64,000 bases of DNA from Yokenella regensburgei ATCC 49455 (GTDB lineage Bacteria > Pseudomonadota > Gammaproteobacteria > Enterobacterales > Enterobacteriaceae). The stretch spans positions 203,463 to 267,462 of the forward strand of contig NZ_JMPS01000087.1 in assembly GCF_000735455.1 (NCBI RefSeq). The letters are read 5' to 3'. The translations under genes and the position numbers were made by a program. Below, piece by piece: positions 20,133-29,570 of this stretch (its first letter is position 1; every line of letters starts with the position of its first letter). A model generated the notes under the pieces. That model saw nothing but the letters and a program-made list of their open reading frames with translations. It was not told the DNA's origin and ran no database searches.

Positions 20133-21341
20133 ATGGCTTACAGCTGGCGTAGTGGCAATCGCATTACACTTCTGGAGAATGGAGAACAATATTATCCCGC
20201 CGTTTTCCAGGCGATTAAGCAGGCAAAAAGCAAGGTCATCCTCGAAACCTTTATCTGGTTTGAAGATAAGTTGGGCAAACAGCTCCAGCAGGCATTGCTG
20301 CGCGCCGCACAGCGTGGGGTCGAAGTCGAACTGCTGATCGATGGTTTTGGCTCTGCCGATCTCAGCGACAAATTTATTGGTGAACTGACGGCAGCCGGCG
20401 TGATTTTCCGCTTTTACGATCCCCGCCCGCGCTTACTGGGGATGCGTACTAACCTTTTTCGCCGGATGCACCGTAAGCTGCTCGTGATTGACGCCAGCGT
20501 CGCTTTTATCGGTGGGATCAACTACTCCGCCGATCACCTTGCCGATTTCGGTCCCGAAGCCAAACAGGACTACGCCGTGCGCGTGGAAGGCCCTGTCGTG
20601 CTCGATATGCTGCAATTTGCCCAGGAAAACCTGCCGGGGATCAAACGAAACTTCCGCTTCTGGCGCCATCGCCAACGGGTGGAGGAGACTCGTGAACCAG
20701 GCGAAGCGCAGGCGCTGTTCGTCTGGCGGGATAACGATGAACATCGTACCGATATTGAGCGTTATTATCTGAGAATGTTGCGCCGCGCCCGCCGTGAAGT
20801 GATTATCGCCAACGCCTATTTCTTCCCCGGTTATCGGCTGCTGTACGCTATGCGCACCGCCGCGCGGCGGGGGGTGAGCGTCAAACTCATCATTCAGGGT
20901 CAGCCGGATATTCCCATTGTGAAAGTGGGCGCCCGCTTGCTGTACGCCTGGCTGGTGAAAGGTGGGGTGAAAATCTTTGAATATCAGCGACAGCCGCTGC
21001 ATGCCAAAGTCGCGCTGATGGACGACCACTGGGCAACGGTCGGTTCAAGCAATCTGGATCCGCTTAGCCTGTCGCTTAACCTTGAAGCCAATCTGATTAT
21101 CCACGACCGCGTGTTTAATCAAACGCTACGCGACAACCTGACGACGATTTTGCATAGGGACTGCCAGCAGATAGAGAGATCTATGCTACCAAAGCGGACG
21201 TGGTGGAATCTGGCGAAAAGCGTGCTGGCGTTCCATTTTCTGCGTCATTTCCCGGCCTGGGTGGGCTGGTTGCCGGCTCACGCACCCGTACTGAGTGAAG
21301 TGAAGCCCCCTCACCCGCAGGATGAGGGGGAGAACGTCTAG
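20133..21341 (+). CDS. clsB: Cardiolipin synthase B (phospholipase D family)
   Basis: Makes cardiolipin from phosphatidylglycerol (ClsB can also make PG from PE). It is 402 residues, slightly shorter than the 413 of E. coli. Two HKD motifs are complete: HRKLLVIDASVAFIGG near residue 110 and HAKVALMDDHWATVGSSN near 290. The start follows the conserved MAYSWRSGNRITLLENGEQYYP. After WLPAH the C-terminal tail no longer resembles E. coli ClsB and is encoded partly by a CCCCCTCA...TGAGGGGG palindrome; the usual flanking ybhP (upstream) and ybhN (downstream) are missing. The stop overlaps that of ybhL by 4 bases. Confidence 0.94.
   Translation: MAYSWRSGNRITLLENGEQYYPAVFQAIKQAKSKVILETFIWFEDKLGKQLQQALLRAAQRGVEVELLIDGFGSADLSDKFIGELTAAGVIFRFYDPRPRLLGMRTNLFRRMHRKLLVIDASVAFIGGINYSADHLADFGPEAKQDYAVRVEGPVVLDMLQFAQENLPGIKRNFRFWRHRQRVEETREPGEAQALFVWRDNDEHRTDIERYYLRMLRRARREVIIANAYFFPGYRLLYAMRTAARRGVSVKLIIQGQPDIPIVKVGARLLYAWLVKGGVKIFEYQRQPLHAKVALMDDHWATVGSSNLDPLSLSLNLEANLIIHDRVFNQTLRDNLTTILHRDCQQIERSMLPKRTWWNLAKSVLAFHFLRHFPAWVGWLPAHAPVLSEVKPPHPQDEGENV
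21306..21330. repeat. Palindrome at the 3' end of clsB, resembling the glnQ terminator hairpin
   Basis: Arms CCCCCTCA (21306-21313) and TGAGGGGG (21323-21330) with a 9-base loop. It lies inside the last codons of clsB (encoding PPHPQDEG) and has no T tract. The core is shared with the hairpin behind glnQ (1180-1203). Confidence 0.6.
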
Positions 21342-22042
21342 CGACGGTTGCCGAGAATACGCAGCATCATCAGGAACAGGTTGATGAAGTCGAGGTACAG
21401 CGTGAGGGCACCGAGTATGGCGTACTTGCGCAGATTACCGCTGTCACGGGTATCGATTTGCTCACCGATGTTTTTAAGTTTTTGGGTGTCATACGCCGTG
21501 AGGCCTACGAACACAAGCACCCCGATATAGGTCACCGCCCACATCAGCGCTTCACTCTTCAGCCAGAGGTTGACGAGCGATGCCAGAACAATCCCGATAA
21601 GCGCCATAAACAGCATACTACCTAAGCCACTGAGGTCACGCTTAGTGGTGTAACCATAGAGGCTCATCACGCCAAACATCCCGCCGGTCACCACGAAAGT
21701 ACTGGCGATAGAGGAGTAGGTGTAAACGATAAATATGCTGGAGAGCGTTAGTCCGGTCAGCGCCGAATAGAGCATGAACAGGGTCGTCGCCATTCCGGCG
21801 CTCAGACGCTGCACCATGCCGGAGAGCACAAACACCAGCGCCAGTTGGGCGATAATCAGCCCGAAGAAGGTGATTTTGCTGGAGAAGATAAACATCATCA
21901 GCGACGGCGTGTTGGCCGCATACCAGGCGATAAACGCCGTCAGCAGCAGACCGCAGGTCATCCAGCCGTACACCTGCGCCATATAGGTTTGCAAACCCGT
22001 ACGCGCCTGTACGATAGAATCGGAACGCGGGAATCGATCCAT
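21338..22042 (-). CDS. ybhL: YbhL, BAX inhibitor-1 family membrane protein
   Basis: A 234-residue protein with seven hydrophobic segments typical of the BI-1/YccA family; members in other species act as pH-sensitive calcium leaks, while YbhL has no proven role. The start at 22042 gives MDRFPRSDSIVQAR, identical in layout to E. coli YbhL; an upstream extension of 15 codons was discarded. The conserved YDTQKLKNIGEQID lies in the last loop, followed by ALTLYLDFINLFLMMLRILGNRR. Confidence 0.94.
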   Translation of the reverse strand: MDRFPRSDSIVQARTGLQTYMAQVYGWMTCGLLLTAFIAWYAANTPSLMMFIFSSKITFFGLIIAQLALVFVLSGMVQRLSAGMATTLFMLYSALTGLTLSSIFIVYTYSSIASTFVVTGGMFGVMSLYGYTTKRDLSGLGSMLFMALIGIVLASLVNLWLKSEALMWAVTYIGVLVFVGLTAYDTQKLKNIGEQIDTRDSGNLRKYAILGALTLYLDFINLFLMMLRILGNRR

Positions 22043-22121
22043 GATACTAACCTCAGAAATGTAATGTGTGTGTTGTAAGACTAACACATCCTGGAATGAC
22101 CGCGAATGTCCCGGAACCGAC

Positions 22122-22574
22122 TTACCAGCGGCTGGCCGCCGCTTTGTCGCTGTCGCGTGATTCCACCCAGCGATCGCCTTCTGGCGTAGCTTCCCGTTTC
22201 CAGAACGGTGCCTGCGTTTTCAGGTAGTCCATAATGAACTCGCCGGCGGCAAACGCACTACCGCGATGGACGCTGGTCACGCCAACAAAGACTATCTCTT
22301 CGCCCGGCCACATTTCACCAATGCGGTGAATGACCGTGACACGTCCGAGCGGCCAGCGCTCCCGTGCCTGCACAACAATATCGGTCAGTGATTTTTCGGT
22401 CATCCCCGGGTAGTGCTCAAGGGTCAGCGCCTTAACGCTGTCGCCGAGATTATGGTTGCGTACTTTGCCAGTGAAGGTCACTACCGCGCCGTCTTCGTCG
22501 CGTTCGGCAAGCCATTGATACTCGTCACCGACGCTAAAGCGCGCCGTTTCAACACGAATTCGCGTCTCGCTCAT
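22122..22574 (-). CDS. moaE: Molybdopterin synthase catalytic subunit MoaE
   Basis: Large subunit of molybdopterin synthase, which converts cyclic pyranopterin monophosphate to molybdopterin using the thiocarboxylate on MoaD. It has 150 residues as in E. coli. Conserved elements are FTGKVRNHNLGDSV, LEHYPGMTEKSL, HRIGEMWPGE and the active-site lysine segment TQAPFWKREA. It is the last gene of moaABCDE, 1 base after moaD. Confidence 0.97.
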   Translation of the reverse strand: MSETRIRVETARFSVGDEYQWLAERDEDGAVVTFTGKVRNHNLGDSVKALTLEHYPGMTEKSLTDIVVQARERWPLGRVTVIHRIGEMWPGEEIVFVGVTSVHRGSAFAAGEFIMDYLKTQAPFWKREATPEGDRWVESRDSDKAAASRW

Positions 22575-22575
22575 C

Positions 22576-22821
22576 TTAGCCTCCCGTCACCGGCGGAAAG
22601 AACGCCACTTCATCACCGGACGCCAGCGGATGGTTGAAATCGACCAGCGTCTGATTCACCGCCGCCAGCAGCTTTCCCTCTTCCAGTGCTAATGCCCAGC
22701 GATCGCTTTGGGCAGCCAGATGCTTGCGCACCGCTTCAACGGTGGTAAAAGGGGCATCCAGCGTCAGGCTGTCTGTCCCGACCAGCTCACGGACTTGTGC
22801 AAAAAATAGGATTTTAATCAT
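22576..22821 (-). CDS. moaD: Molybdopterin synthase sulfur carrier MoaD
   Basis: An 81-residue ubiquitin-like sulfur carrier. The C-terminus FFPPVTGG ends in the essential Gly-Gly, which is adenylated by MoeB and thiocarboxylated. It overlaps moaC by 8 bases and is followed by moaE after 1 base, as expected for subunits made in equal amounts. Confidence 0.97.
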   Translation of the reverse strand: MIKILFFAQVRELVGTDSLTLDAPFTTVEAVRKHLAAQSDRWALALEEGKLLAAVNQTLVDFNHPLASGDEVAFFPPVTGG

Positions 22822-23299
22822 CAGTTTCTACCCTGAAATCACCTGACTTACCGCCGCTTTTCGCCAGCAGGCGAACCGGCCCGATAACCATGTCCTTCTG
22901 TACCGCTTTGCACATGTCGTAAATGGTCAGCGCCGCGACGGAGGCCGCCGTCAGCGCTTCCATTTCCACGCCGGTTTTCCCGGTAAGGCGGCACAGCGTC
23001 TCTACGCGTACCCGGTTATGCTCCGGCTGCGCCTGCAGATTCACTTCGACTTTGCTGAGCATCAGCGGGTGACACAGCGGAATGAGGTCCCAGGTGCGCT
23101 TCGCTGCCTGGATCCCGGCAATACGCGCGGTAGCAAAGACGTCGCCCTTGTGGTGGCTACCGTCAATAATCATGGCGAGCGTTTCGGGTTGCATGGTGAT
23201 AAAAGCCTCGGCGCGCGCTTCGCGAACGGTTTCGGCTTTGGCAGAGACATCCACCATATGCGCTTCACCGGCGGCATTAATATGGGTCAGTTGTGACAT
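22814..23299 (-). CDS. moaC: Cyclic pyranopterin monophosphate synthase MoaC
   Basis: Second enzyme of Moco synthesis: turns 3',8-cyclo-7,8-dihydro-GTP made by MoaA into cPMP. It has 161 residues as in E. coli. The conserved [15 protein letters not shown] loop (near residue 72) and the [23 protein letters not shown] helix with its active-site acid are visible, as are the basic residues at [19 protein letters not shown]. It lies 3 bases after moaB. Confidence 0.97.
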   Translation of the reverse strand: MSQLTHINAAGEAHMVDVSAKAETVREARAEAFITMQPETLAMIIDGSHHKGDVFATARIAGIQAAKRTWDLIPLCHPLMLSKVEVNLQAQPEHNRVRVETLCRLTGKTGVEMEALTAASVAALTIYDMCKAVQKDMVIGPVRLLAKSGGKSGDFRVETDD

Positions 23300-23302
23300 C
23301 GC

Positions 23303-23815
23303 TTACTTCTTCAAATGAGGATGAAAGTTACACGGACGCGTACGGGCATCCAGCTGCGGGGCAATAATGTTTTCCCAGGCAGTAGCGCAGGCTTTGGTGG
23401 AGCCCGGCATGGCGAAAATCAGCGTTTTGTTGGCAATACCGGCCACAGCGCGGGACTGCAGCGTCGAGGTGCCAATCTCCTCGAAAGAGAGCATACGGAA
23501 CACTTCACCAAAGCCTTCAATCTCACGATCGAACAGCGGCAACAGCGCTTCCGGCGCCTGATCGCCATCGGTCAATCCGGTTCCACCGTTGATAAGCACC
23601 ACCTGGACATCGTCGCGGGCAATCCACGCCGACACCTGGGCACGAATGGCGTAGCGATTCTCTTTGACGATGGCTTTATCGACGACCTGATGCCCGGCTT
23701 CAAGCGCGGCATCACGCAGGAAATGCCCGGAAGTGTCATCCTCTTCACCACGACGGCTGGAAACGGTAAGTACGGCAATACGTGCCGGAATAAATTCAGC
23801 GCTAACCTGACTCAT
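23303..23815 (-). CDS. moaB: MoaB, MogA/MoaB-family protein
   Basis: A 170-residue member of the MogA/MoaB family that binds molybdopterin. In E. coli it is dispensable, MogA being the active adenylyltransferase. The binding loop is seen as LINGGTGLTDGDQAPEALLPLFDREIEGFGEVFRMLS. Two ATGs stand side by side; the second (23815) is preferred because the AGGAG ribosome site is then 5 bases away and the protein begins MSQVS as in E. coli. Confidence 0.95.
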   Translation of the reverse strand: MSQVSAEFIPARIAVLTVSSRRGEEDDTSGHFLRDAALEAGHQVVDKAIVKENRYAIRAQVSAWIARDDVQVVLINGGTGLTDGDQAPEALLPLFDREIEGFGEVFRMLSFEEIGTSTLQSRAVAGIANKTLIFAMPGSTKACATAWENIIAPQLDARTRPCNFHPHLKK

Positions 23816-23852
23816 CATTGCTCCTGTGTAGCAGAAATACGATTACCCGCCG

Positions 23853-24839
23853 TTACCCGCCTATGTAGGAAAGATTCTGGGTAATCCCGGTATTGCCCTG
23901 ATGAAGGAAGTGGGTCTGTTTTTTCGTGGCCAGCGCATCAGCAATACGCATTTCCAGCGCCTGCTGCTGCTCATCTTCCGCCAGTAAATCGCGAAGATCG
24001 ACCCCGCCATCACCGAACAGGCACAGATGCAGTTTCCCCACAGAGGAGACGCGCAGACGGTTGCAGCTGGCGCAGAAATCTTTCTCATACGGCATGATTA
24101 AGCCGATCTCCCCTTCGTAATCGGGGTGACAAAAGACCTGCGCCGGGCCGTCGCTACGCTGACGGATCTGGTGGATCCAGCCGCGTCTTAGCAGCTCGTC
24201 GCGTAGCACCATGCCGGAGATGTGGTGTTTGCGGAACAGCTCGCTGCCCTCACCGGTTTCCATCAGTTCAATAAATCGCAGTTGAATGCGGCGCGGTTTG
24301 ATCCACGCCAGAAAGGTGTCGAGCTGATGATGATTCACGTCGCGCATCAGCACGGTATTGACCTTCACTTTGTCAAAGCCGGCGGCAAAGGCAGCATCTA
24401 TACCGTCCATTACCTGCTGAAACTTATCCTGCCCGGTAATCGCATGAAACTGACGCGCATCGAGGGAATCGACGCTCACGTTCACCGCCGTCAGGCCGGC
24501 ATCACGCCAGTTTTGCGCATCGCGCGCCAGACGGTAGCCGTTGGTGGTGACCGCAATTTGGCGGATAGCTTCATTTTCACGAACGGCGGCGATGATGTCG
24601 GTAAAATCACGACGCAGCGACGGCTCACCGCCGGTGAGACGCACTTTTTCGGTGCCAAGAGAGGAAAATGCGCGGGTGACGCGACGCACTTCATCGACCG
24701 TCAAAAAACCGTTGTTGCTGATACCGCTCGGCTTATAGCCGTTCGGCAAACAGTAGGTGCAACGGAAGTTACACACATCGGTAATCGACAGACGCAGATA
24801 GAAAAACTTGCGCGCGAATGCATCAGTTAATTGAGCCAT
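23853..24839 (-). CDS. moaA: GTP 3',8-cyclase MoaA (radical SAM)
   Basis: First enzyme of Moco synthesis. It has 328 residues, one fewer than E. coli. The radical-SAM cluster motif CNFRCTYC is near residue 23; the second C-terminal Fe-S cluster is bound by [18 protein letters not shown] near 256-273, and the C-terminus SYIGG ends in the catalytic Gly-Gly. The start at 24839 (MAQLTDAF) matches the family; the frame stays open 21 codons upstream but that stretch is the Moco riboswitch region. It heads the moaABCDE operon. Confidence 0.97.
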   Translation of the reverse strand: MAQLTDAFARKFFYLRLSITDVCNFRCTYCLPNGYKPSGISNNGFLTVDEVRRVTRAFSSLGTEKVRLTGGEPSLRRDFTDIIAAVRENEAIRQIAVTTNGYRLARDAQNWRDAGLTAVNVSVDSLDARQFHAITGQDKFQQVMDGIDAAFAAGFDKVKVNTVLMRDVNHHQLDTFLAWIKPRRIQLRFIELMETGEGSELFRKHHISGMVLRDELLRRGWIHQIRQRSDGPAQVFCHPDYEGEIGLIMPYEKDFCASCNRLRVSSVGKLHLCLFGDGGVDLRDLLAEDEQQQALEMRIADALATKKQTHFLHQGNTGITQNLSYIGG

Positions 24840-24849
24840 GTACACCTTT

Positions 24850-24950
24850 CCAAATACGGGAGGCACAGTTATTTCTTCCTGTACCCTGGTGGCTGTTGCC
24901 ACGGCCGGAGCGCCATATCGTGTGACTTAGGCGCAAGGGCTAGAGTGTTT
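24850..24950 (-). promoter_or_regulatory. Moco (molybdenum cofactor) riboswitch in the moaA leader
   Basis: The moaA leader contains the conserved blocks of the enterobacterial Moco RNA: CTAGCCCTTGCGCCTAAG followed by CACACGATATGGCGCTCCG, GCCACCAGGGTACAGGAA and AACTGTGCCTCCCG. It ends about 10-15 bases before the start codon, which fits control of translation initiation. The call rests on remembered similarity to the E. coli moaA leader; the boundaries are approximate. Confidence 0.8.
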
Positions 24951-25022
24951 TTTTCTTAGCAATGCACTAAGACTGGTATGCCGATAGTAGCCTGAAATGA
25001 AGGCTTTCGCCAATTTCAGCAA

Positions 25023-25046
25023 CGCTATATAATCTTGTATATAGCG
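25023..25046 (-). promoter_or_regulatory. ModE box upstream of moaA
   Basis: CGCTATATA (25023-25031), six bases, TATATAGCG (25038-25046): perfect 9-bp arms with N6, the architecture of a ModE-molybdate box. ModE activates moa in E. coli from such a site. The rest of the 24951-25186 gap shows no gene; it must also contain the yvcK promoter. Confidence 0.75.
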
Positions 25047-25186
25047 ACACGATCGTGCATTTTCGATCCAGAATACGCAAAAATCATACTTTTGCTTTGA
25101 TATGGGTCATTTTACGCCAGTTGGAGTGTCGTCTTTTAGGGGTAGATCGAGTATTTTAAGCGGCTTAACTGATTGAAGGAATTTGT

Positions 25187-26095
25187 ATGCGCAATCGCAC
25201 TCTTGCGGATCTCGACCGGGTTGTGGCACTGGGCGGTGGTCATGGGCTGGGACGGGTTATGTCGTCGCTCTCGTCGCTTGGCTCCCGGCTTACCGGTATT
25301 GTCACCACCACCGATAACGGCGGATCCACAGGACGAATCCGACGCTCCGAAGGCGGTATCGCCTGGGGCGACATGCGCAACTGTCTTAATCAGCTAATCA
25401 CTGAACCAAGCGTTGCTTCGGCGATGTTTGAGTACCGTTTTAGCGGTAATGGCGAACTTTCCGGGCATAACCTCGGAAATCTGATGTTAAAGGCGCTGGA
25501 TCACCTGAGTATCCGCCCTCTCGAGGCCATTAATTTAATCAGAAACCTCCTTAAAGTAGACGCTTCGTTAATCCCGATGTCGGAATCACCGGTCGACCTG
25601 ATGGCTATCGACCACGAGGGCCATGAAATCTACGGTGAAGTGAATATTGACCAGCTCTTAACGCCACCAAAGGAGCTGCTGTTGTCGCCGAACGTCAGCG
25701 CCACCCGTGAAGCGGTACAGGCCATCGCCGAAGCCGATCTTATCCTGATTGGCCCGGGAAGTTTCTACACCAGCCTGATGCCGATTCTGCTGGTCGAAGA
25801 AATGGCTCAGGCGCTGCGCCGAACGCCCGCCCCCATGGTCTATATCGGTAACCTTGGGCGCGAGCTGAGCCCGGCTGCCGCCAGCCTGACACTTACCGAT
25901 AAGCTTTCACTTATGGAGCACTACGTCGGGCGTAAAATCATCGATGCGCTGGTCGTGGGACCAAAGGTCGATACCCGCGACATCAGCGACCGTATCGTCA
26001 TCCAGGAAGTGCTCGAAGCCAGTGATATTCCCTACCGTCATGACCGTGAGCTGCTGCATATCGCGCTGGAAAAGGCGGTCCAGGCGCTGGGCTAA
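25187..26095 (+). CDS. yvcK: YvcK/YbhK, CofD-like gluconeogenesis factor
   Basis: A 302-residue cytoplasmic protein of the YvcK/CofD-like family, which binds UDP-sugars and in other bacteria is needed for cell shape on gluconeogenic carbon. Visible are the N-terminal nucleotide-binding loop [37 protein letters not shown], and [16 protein letters not shown]. The length equals E. coli YbhK. It is divergent from moaA and 82 bp upstream of eptA; in E. coli uvrB is the next gene, so the three genes that follow are an insertion relative to K-12. Confidence 0.94.
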   Translation: MRNRTLADLDRVVALGGGHGLGRVMSSLSSLGSRLTGIVTTTDNGGSTGRIRRSEGGIAWGDMRNCLNQLITEPSVASAMFEYRFSGNGELSGHNLGNLMLKALDHLSIRPLEAINLIRNLLKVDASLIPMSESPVDLMAIDHEGHEIYGEVNIDQLLTPPKELLLSPNVSATREAVQAIAEADLILIGPGSFYTSLMPILLVEEMAQALRRTPAPMVYIGNLGRELSPAAASLTLTDKLSLMEHYVGRKIIDALVVGPKVDTRDISDRIVIQEVLEASDIPYRHDRELLHIALEKAVQALG

Positions 26096-26115
26096 GCCCG
26101 CGAAATGATTAAAAT

Positions 26116-26132
26116 CTTAAGGTTGTCTTAAA
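26116..26132 (+). promoter_or_regulatory. PmrA (BasR) box upstream of eptA
   Basis: CTTAAG (26116-26121), GTTGT, CTTAAA (26127-26132): two YTTAA hexamers spaced by 5 bp, as in known PmrA boxes such as that of E. coli eptA. It lies 46 bp before the eptA start and makes the operon autoregulated. Confidence 0.85.
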
Positions 26133-26177
26133 AAACCGCTGGCACTATGGCGCGATTATTTTTAGCGGATCCTGGTC

Positions 26178-27818
26178 ATGCGTTTATTTTCACGCCGCCC
26201 ACGCCTTGGGCGGATTGCTTATCTCGTGCTGTTTGCACTGTACATTGCGCTGTTTCTTAACGTCGCCTTTTACCAGCAGGCCTTCTCCGAGCTTCCGGTC
26301 AATAATCTGCGTAACGCCCTGGTCTTTCTGACCATGCCGGTGGTGCTGTTCTGCATTATCAATATTCTGGTCACGCTGGCCTCATTTTTATATCTCGACC
26401 GGGTACTGATTACGCTCTTTATCCTGGTCAGCGCCGCCGCACAATATTTCATCCTGACCTTTGGGGTGATTATTGACCGCTCGATGATCACCAACATTCT
26501 TGATACCACGCCGGCAGAAAGCTATGCGCTGATGTCGACGAAAATGGTGCTGACGCTGCTGCTATCGGGTTTACTGGCGATCGTTATCGCATGGTGGATT
26601 AAGATAACCCGCCCAACGCACGCCTGGCGCGGCATTATTACCCGCGCTATCAGCATTACGCTTTCGGCACTGGCAATCGTGCTTGTCGCCCTGCTGTTTT
26701 ATAAAGACTATGCCTCGCTGTTTCGTAACAACAAAGAGCTGGTAAAAGCACTGAACCCGTCGAACAGCATTGTGGCCGTCAACTCGTGGTATTCCCACCA
26801 CCAGATGGATAACCTGCCGCTGGTGAAAATTGGCGAAGATGCAACCCTTATCCCGGAAGCACAGAAGCATTCGCGCAAAAACCTGACCATTCTTATCGTC
26901 GGTGAAACCTCGCGCGCAGCAAACTTCTCGCTTGGCGGTTATGCACGTGAAACCAACCCACGGCTGGCAAAAGATGACGTGGTGTATTTCCCGAACACCG
27001 CTTCCTGCGGCACAGCCACCGCGGTTTCAGTGCCCTGTATGTTCTCTAATATGTCGCGCGAGAATTACGACGAAACGCTGGCTCACCATCAGGAAGGTCT
27101 GTTGGATATTCTTCAGCGTGCAGGCATTCAGGTGCTGTGGAATGAAAATGACGGCGGCTGCAAAGGTGCCTGCGACCGCGTACCGCATCAGGACATTACC
27201 GCGTTAAATCTCACGGGCGAATGTATTGCCGGTGAATGCAAAGACGACGTGCTGTTTAATAATCTCGATAAATACATCGACGGTCTGCAGCAGGACGGTA
27301 TTATTGTGCTGCATACCATCGGCAGCCACGGCCCGACCTATTACAATCGCTATCAGCCAGAATTCCGTAAATTCACGCCAACCTGTGATACTAACGAAAT
27401 TCAGACCTGTACCCAGGAACAGCTCGTCAATACTTACGATAATACGATTCTGTACGTCGATTATATTGTTGATAAAGCGATTAATCTGTTGAAATCAAAG
27501 CAGGAAAACTTCACCACCAGCCTGGTCTATCTCTCCGATCACGGTGAATCGCTGGGTGAAAATGGCGTTTATCTGCACGGTCTGCCTTATTCCATCGCAC
27601 CGGAAACCCAAAAACACGTACCGATGCTGCTGTGGCTTTCCGACGATTATCAAAAACGTTATGACATTAATTATTCGTGCCTGCAGAAACAGGCCGCAAC
27701 ACATCCATATGCCCAGGATAATCTGTTCTCAACGATGTTAGGTATAATGAGAGTGAATACCCAAGAATATCAGGCTGCGGACGATATTCTGGCGCAATGT
27801 AGAGGAGAAAGCCGGTGA
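26178..27818 (+). CDS. eptA: Lipid A phosphoethanolamine transferase EptA (PmrC)
   Basis: Adds phosphoethanolamine to lipid A in the periplasm and so lowers binding of polymyxins. It has 546 residues with five N-terminal membrane helices (to about residue 180) and a periplasmic sulfatase-fold domain. Zn ligands and nucleophile are present: [14 protein letters not shown], the Thr in [14 protein letters not shown], and [13 protein letters not shown]. Disulfide cysteines typical of MCR/EptA enzymes are seen in CKGACDR and CIAGEC. It resembles chromosomal E. coli EptA along its whole length rather than mobile mcr. Stop and basR start overlap by 4 bases. Confidence 0.96.
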   Translation: MRLFSRRPRLGRIAYLVLFALYIALFLNVAFYQQAFSELPVNNLRNALVFLTMPVVLFCIINILVTLASFLYLDRVLITLFILVSAAAQYFILTFGVIIDRSMITNILDTTPAESYALMSTKMVLTLLLSGLLAIVIAWWIKITRPTHAWRGIITRAISITLSALAIVLVALLFYKDYASLFRNNKELVKALNPSNSIVAVNSWYSHHQMDNLPLVKIGEDATLIPEAQKHSRKNLTILIVGETSRAANFSLGGYARETNPRLAKDDVVYFPNTASCGTATAVSVPCMFSNMSRENYDETLAHHQEGLLDILQRAGIQVLWNENDGGCKGACDRVPHQDITALNLTGECIAGECKDDVLFNNLDKYIDGLQQDGIIVLHTIGSHGPTYYNRYQPEFRKFTPTCDTNEIQTCTQEQLVNTYDNTILYVDYIVDKAINLLKSKQENFTTSLVYLSDHGESLGENGVYLHGLPYSIAPETQKHVPMLLWLSDDYQKRYDINYSCLQKQAATHPYAQDNLFSTMLGIMRVNTQEYQAADDILAQCRGESR

Positions 27819-28486
27819 AAATTCTGGTCATTGAAGACGATGAGCTGCTGTTACAAGGGTTGATTCTGGCAATTCAGAGCGAAGGATATGCCTGTGATGG
27901 CGTCTCCACAGCCCATGAAGCGGCGTTGTCCATCGCCGGGGGACACTACAGCCTGATAGTGCTCGACCTTGGCCTGCCGGACGAAGATGGCCTGCATTTC
28001 CTGGCCCGCCTGCGCCGGGAGAAATTCACCCAACCGGTACTTATCCTTACCGCTCGCGACACCATCAGCGATCGCATTGCCGGGCTGGATACCGGAGCCG
28101 ACGACTACCTGGTGAAGCCGTTTGCGCTGGAAGAGCTCAACGCCCGCATTCGCGCCCTGCTCCGCCGTCACCACAATCAGGGCGACAGCGAGGTGAAAAT
28201 TGACAACCTGCGCCTCAACGTCACCCGTCGCCAGGTGTGGCTGGATGAATCGCAGCTCGATCTGACGCCAAAAGAGTTCGCTCTGCTGTCGCGCCTGATG
28301 CTGAAAGCGGGCAGCCCGGTGCACCGTGAAATCCTCTATAACGACATTTATAGCTGGGACAACGAACCGGCAACCAATACCCTTGAAGTGCACATTCATA
28401 ATTTACGCGACAAAGTCGGTAAATCGCGGATCCGCACCGTCAGAGGCTTTGGCTACATGCTGGTTGAAAACGCAGGGGTAGAATAA
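27815..28486 (+). CDS. basR: Response regulator BasR (PmrA)
   Basis: OmpR-type response regulator of 223 residues. The receiver domain has the phospho-Asp in [13 protein letters not shown] (D51), the switch Thr in LTARD and the conserved Lys in YLVKPF; the winged-helix DNA-binding domain runs from about 125 to the end ([30 protein letters not shown]). It is nearly identical in pattern to E. coli BasR. It binds PmrA boxes; two can be read in this locus (before eptA and before the small convergent gene). Confidence 0.97.
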   Translation: MKILVIEDDELLLQGLILAIQSEGYACDGVSTAHEAALSIAGGHYSLIVLDLGLPDEDGLHFLARLRREKFTQPVLILTARDTISDRIAGLDTGADDYLVKPFALEELNARIRALLRRHHNQGDSEVKIDNLRLNVTRRQVWLDESQLDLTPKEFALLSRLMLKAGSPVHREILYNDIYSWDNEPATNTLEVHIHNLRDKVGKSRIRTVRGFGYMLVENAGVE

Positions 28487-28490
28487 ACGG

Positions 28491-29570
28491 ATGGCGCTGT
28501 TCTCAGTTCAGTCATGGACCATGCGTACCCGCCTGCTGCTGACCATTGGCGCGGTACTGATTGTGTGTCAGCTCATCAGCGTTTTCTGGCTGTGGCACGA
28601 AAGCGAAGAGCAGGTCCAGCTGCTGGTGCAAAGCGCCATTGACGGGCACAACAACCGCAAACACATTCAGCATGAAGTGCGCGAGGCGGTAGCAAGCCTG
28701 CTTATCCCGAGCCTGCTGATTGTCGGGCTGGCGCTGTTTATTTGCGTTCAGGCCGTCAAACGCATCACCCGCCCGCTCTCTGACCTGCAAAAAGAGCTGG
28801 AAACCCGTACCCCTGACAACCTGCAGCCCATCATCATTGAGAACAACGTGAGTGAAGTGGAGGCGGTCACCAACGCTATCAACCAGCTGGTGTCGCGTTT
28901 GACGCTGACGCTCGACCGTGAGCGCCTCTTTACCGCCGACGTCGCCCACGAGCTGCGCACTCCGCTTGCGGGACTGCGTCTGCATCTGGAGCTGATGGCA
29001 AAAAACCATGCTATTAAGGTCACGCCGCTGCTGCAACGCCTGGATCAGATGACGGAGAGCATCTCTCAGCTCCTGCAGCTGGCACGCGTTGGGCAATCAT
29101 TTTCGGCCGGTAGTTACCAGACGGTGAATTTAGTCACCGATGTGGTAGAGCCAGAGCAGGACGAACTGGAGCGCGTGCTCGCACTGCGCAAGCAAAGATT
29201 GCAGATAGTCACCACGCCACGCAGTGCGACGCTAAAAGGCGACGCGACGCTGGTGCGGGTGCTGTTACGCAATCTGGTGGAAAACGCCCATCGCTACAGC
29301 CCGGAAGGATCGCTCATTACGCTGACCATTGATTATGAAGCGGGTGCGGTGCTGGTTGTTGAAGATGAAGGGCCAGGCATTGATGAAGCCAAGAGCGGTG
29401 AACTCAGCAAAGCCTTCGTGCGTATGGATAGCCGCTTTGGTGGAATTGGTCTTGGATTAAGTATTGTTTCACGTATTGCGCAGCTGCATGATGCGAAGTT
29501 CTTCCTGACCAACCGCAGGCCTGGTCCGGGTGCCCGGGCGTGGGTGCGGTTCCCCCCGCTGAGCCGTTGA
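28491..29570 (+). CDS. basS: Sensor histidine kinase BasS (PmrB)
   Basis: Membrane sensor of Fe3+, Al3+ and mild acid, 359 residues. Two membrane helices (about 13-35 and 66-88) enclose a short periplasmic loop of some 30 residues with acidic/His residues (WHESEEQ, HEVREAV) of the ExxE type that binds ferric iron. HAMP follows, then the H-box ADVAHELRTPLAG (phospho-His near 150), N box NLVENAHRYSPEG, and G boxes DEGPGID and GGIGLGLSIV. The start is 4 bp after basR. Mutations in this gene commonly cause colistin resistance; nothing in the sequence alone says whether this allele is altered. Confidence 0.96.
   Translation: MALFSVQSWTMRTRLLLTIGAVLIVCQLISVFWLWHESEEQVQLLVQSAIDGHNNRKHIQHEVREAVASLLIPSLLIVGLALFICVQAVKRITRPLSDLQKELETRTPDNLQPIIIENNVSEVEAVTNAINQLVSRLTLTLDRERLFTADVAHELRTPLAGLRLHLELMAKNHAIKVTPLLQRLDQMTESISQLLQLARVGQSFSAGSYQTVNLVTDVVEPEQDELERVLALRKQRLQIVTTPRSATLKGDATLVRVLLRNLVENAHRYSPEGSLITLTIDYEAGAVLVVEDEGPGIDEAKSGELSKAFVRMDSRFGGIGLGLSIVSRIAQLHDAKFFLTNRRPGPGARAWVRFPPLSR

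Noticed and set aside
26178..27818. Mobile mcr-type colistin resistance gene
   Set aside because: The enzyme matches chromosomal EptA along its length, lies in one operon with basRS and has no insertion sequence nearby.
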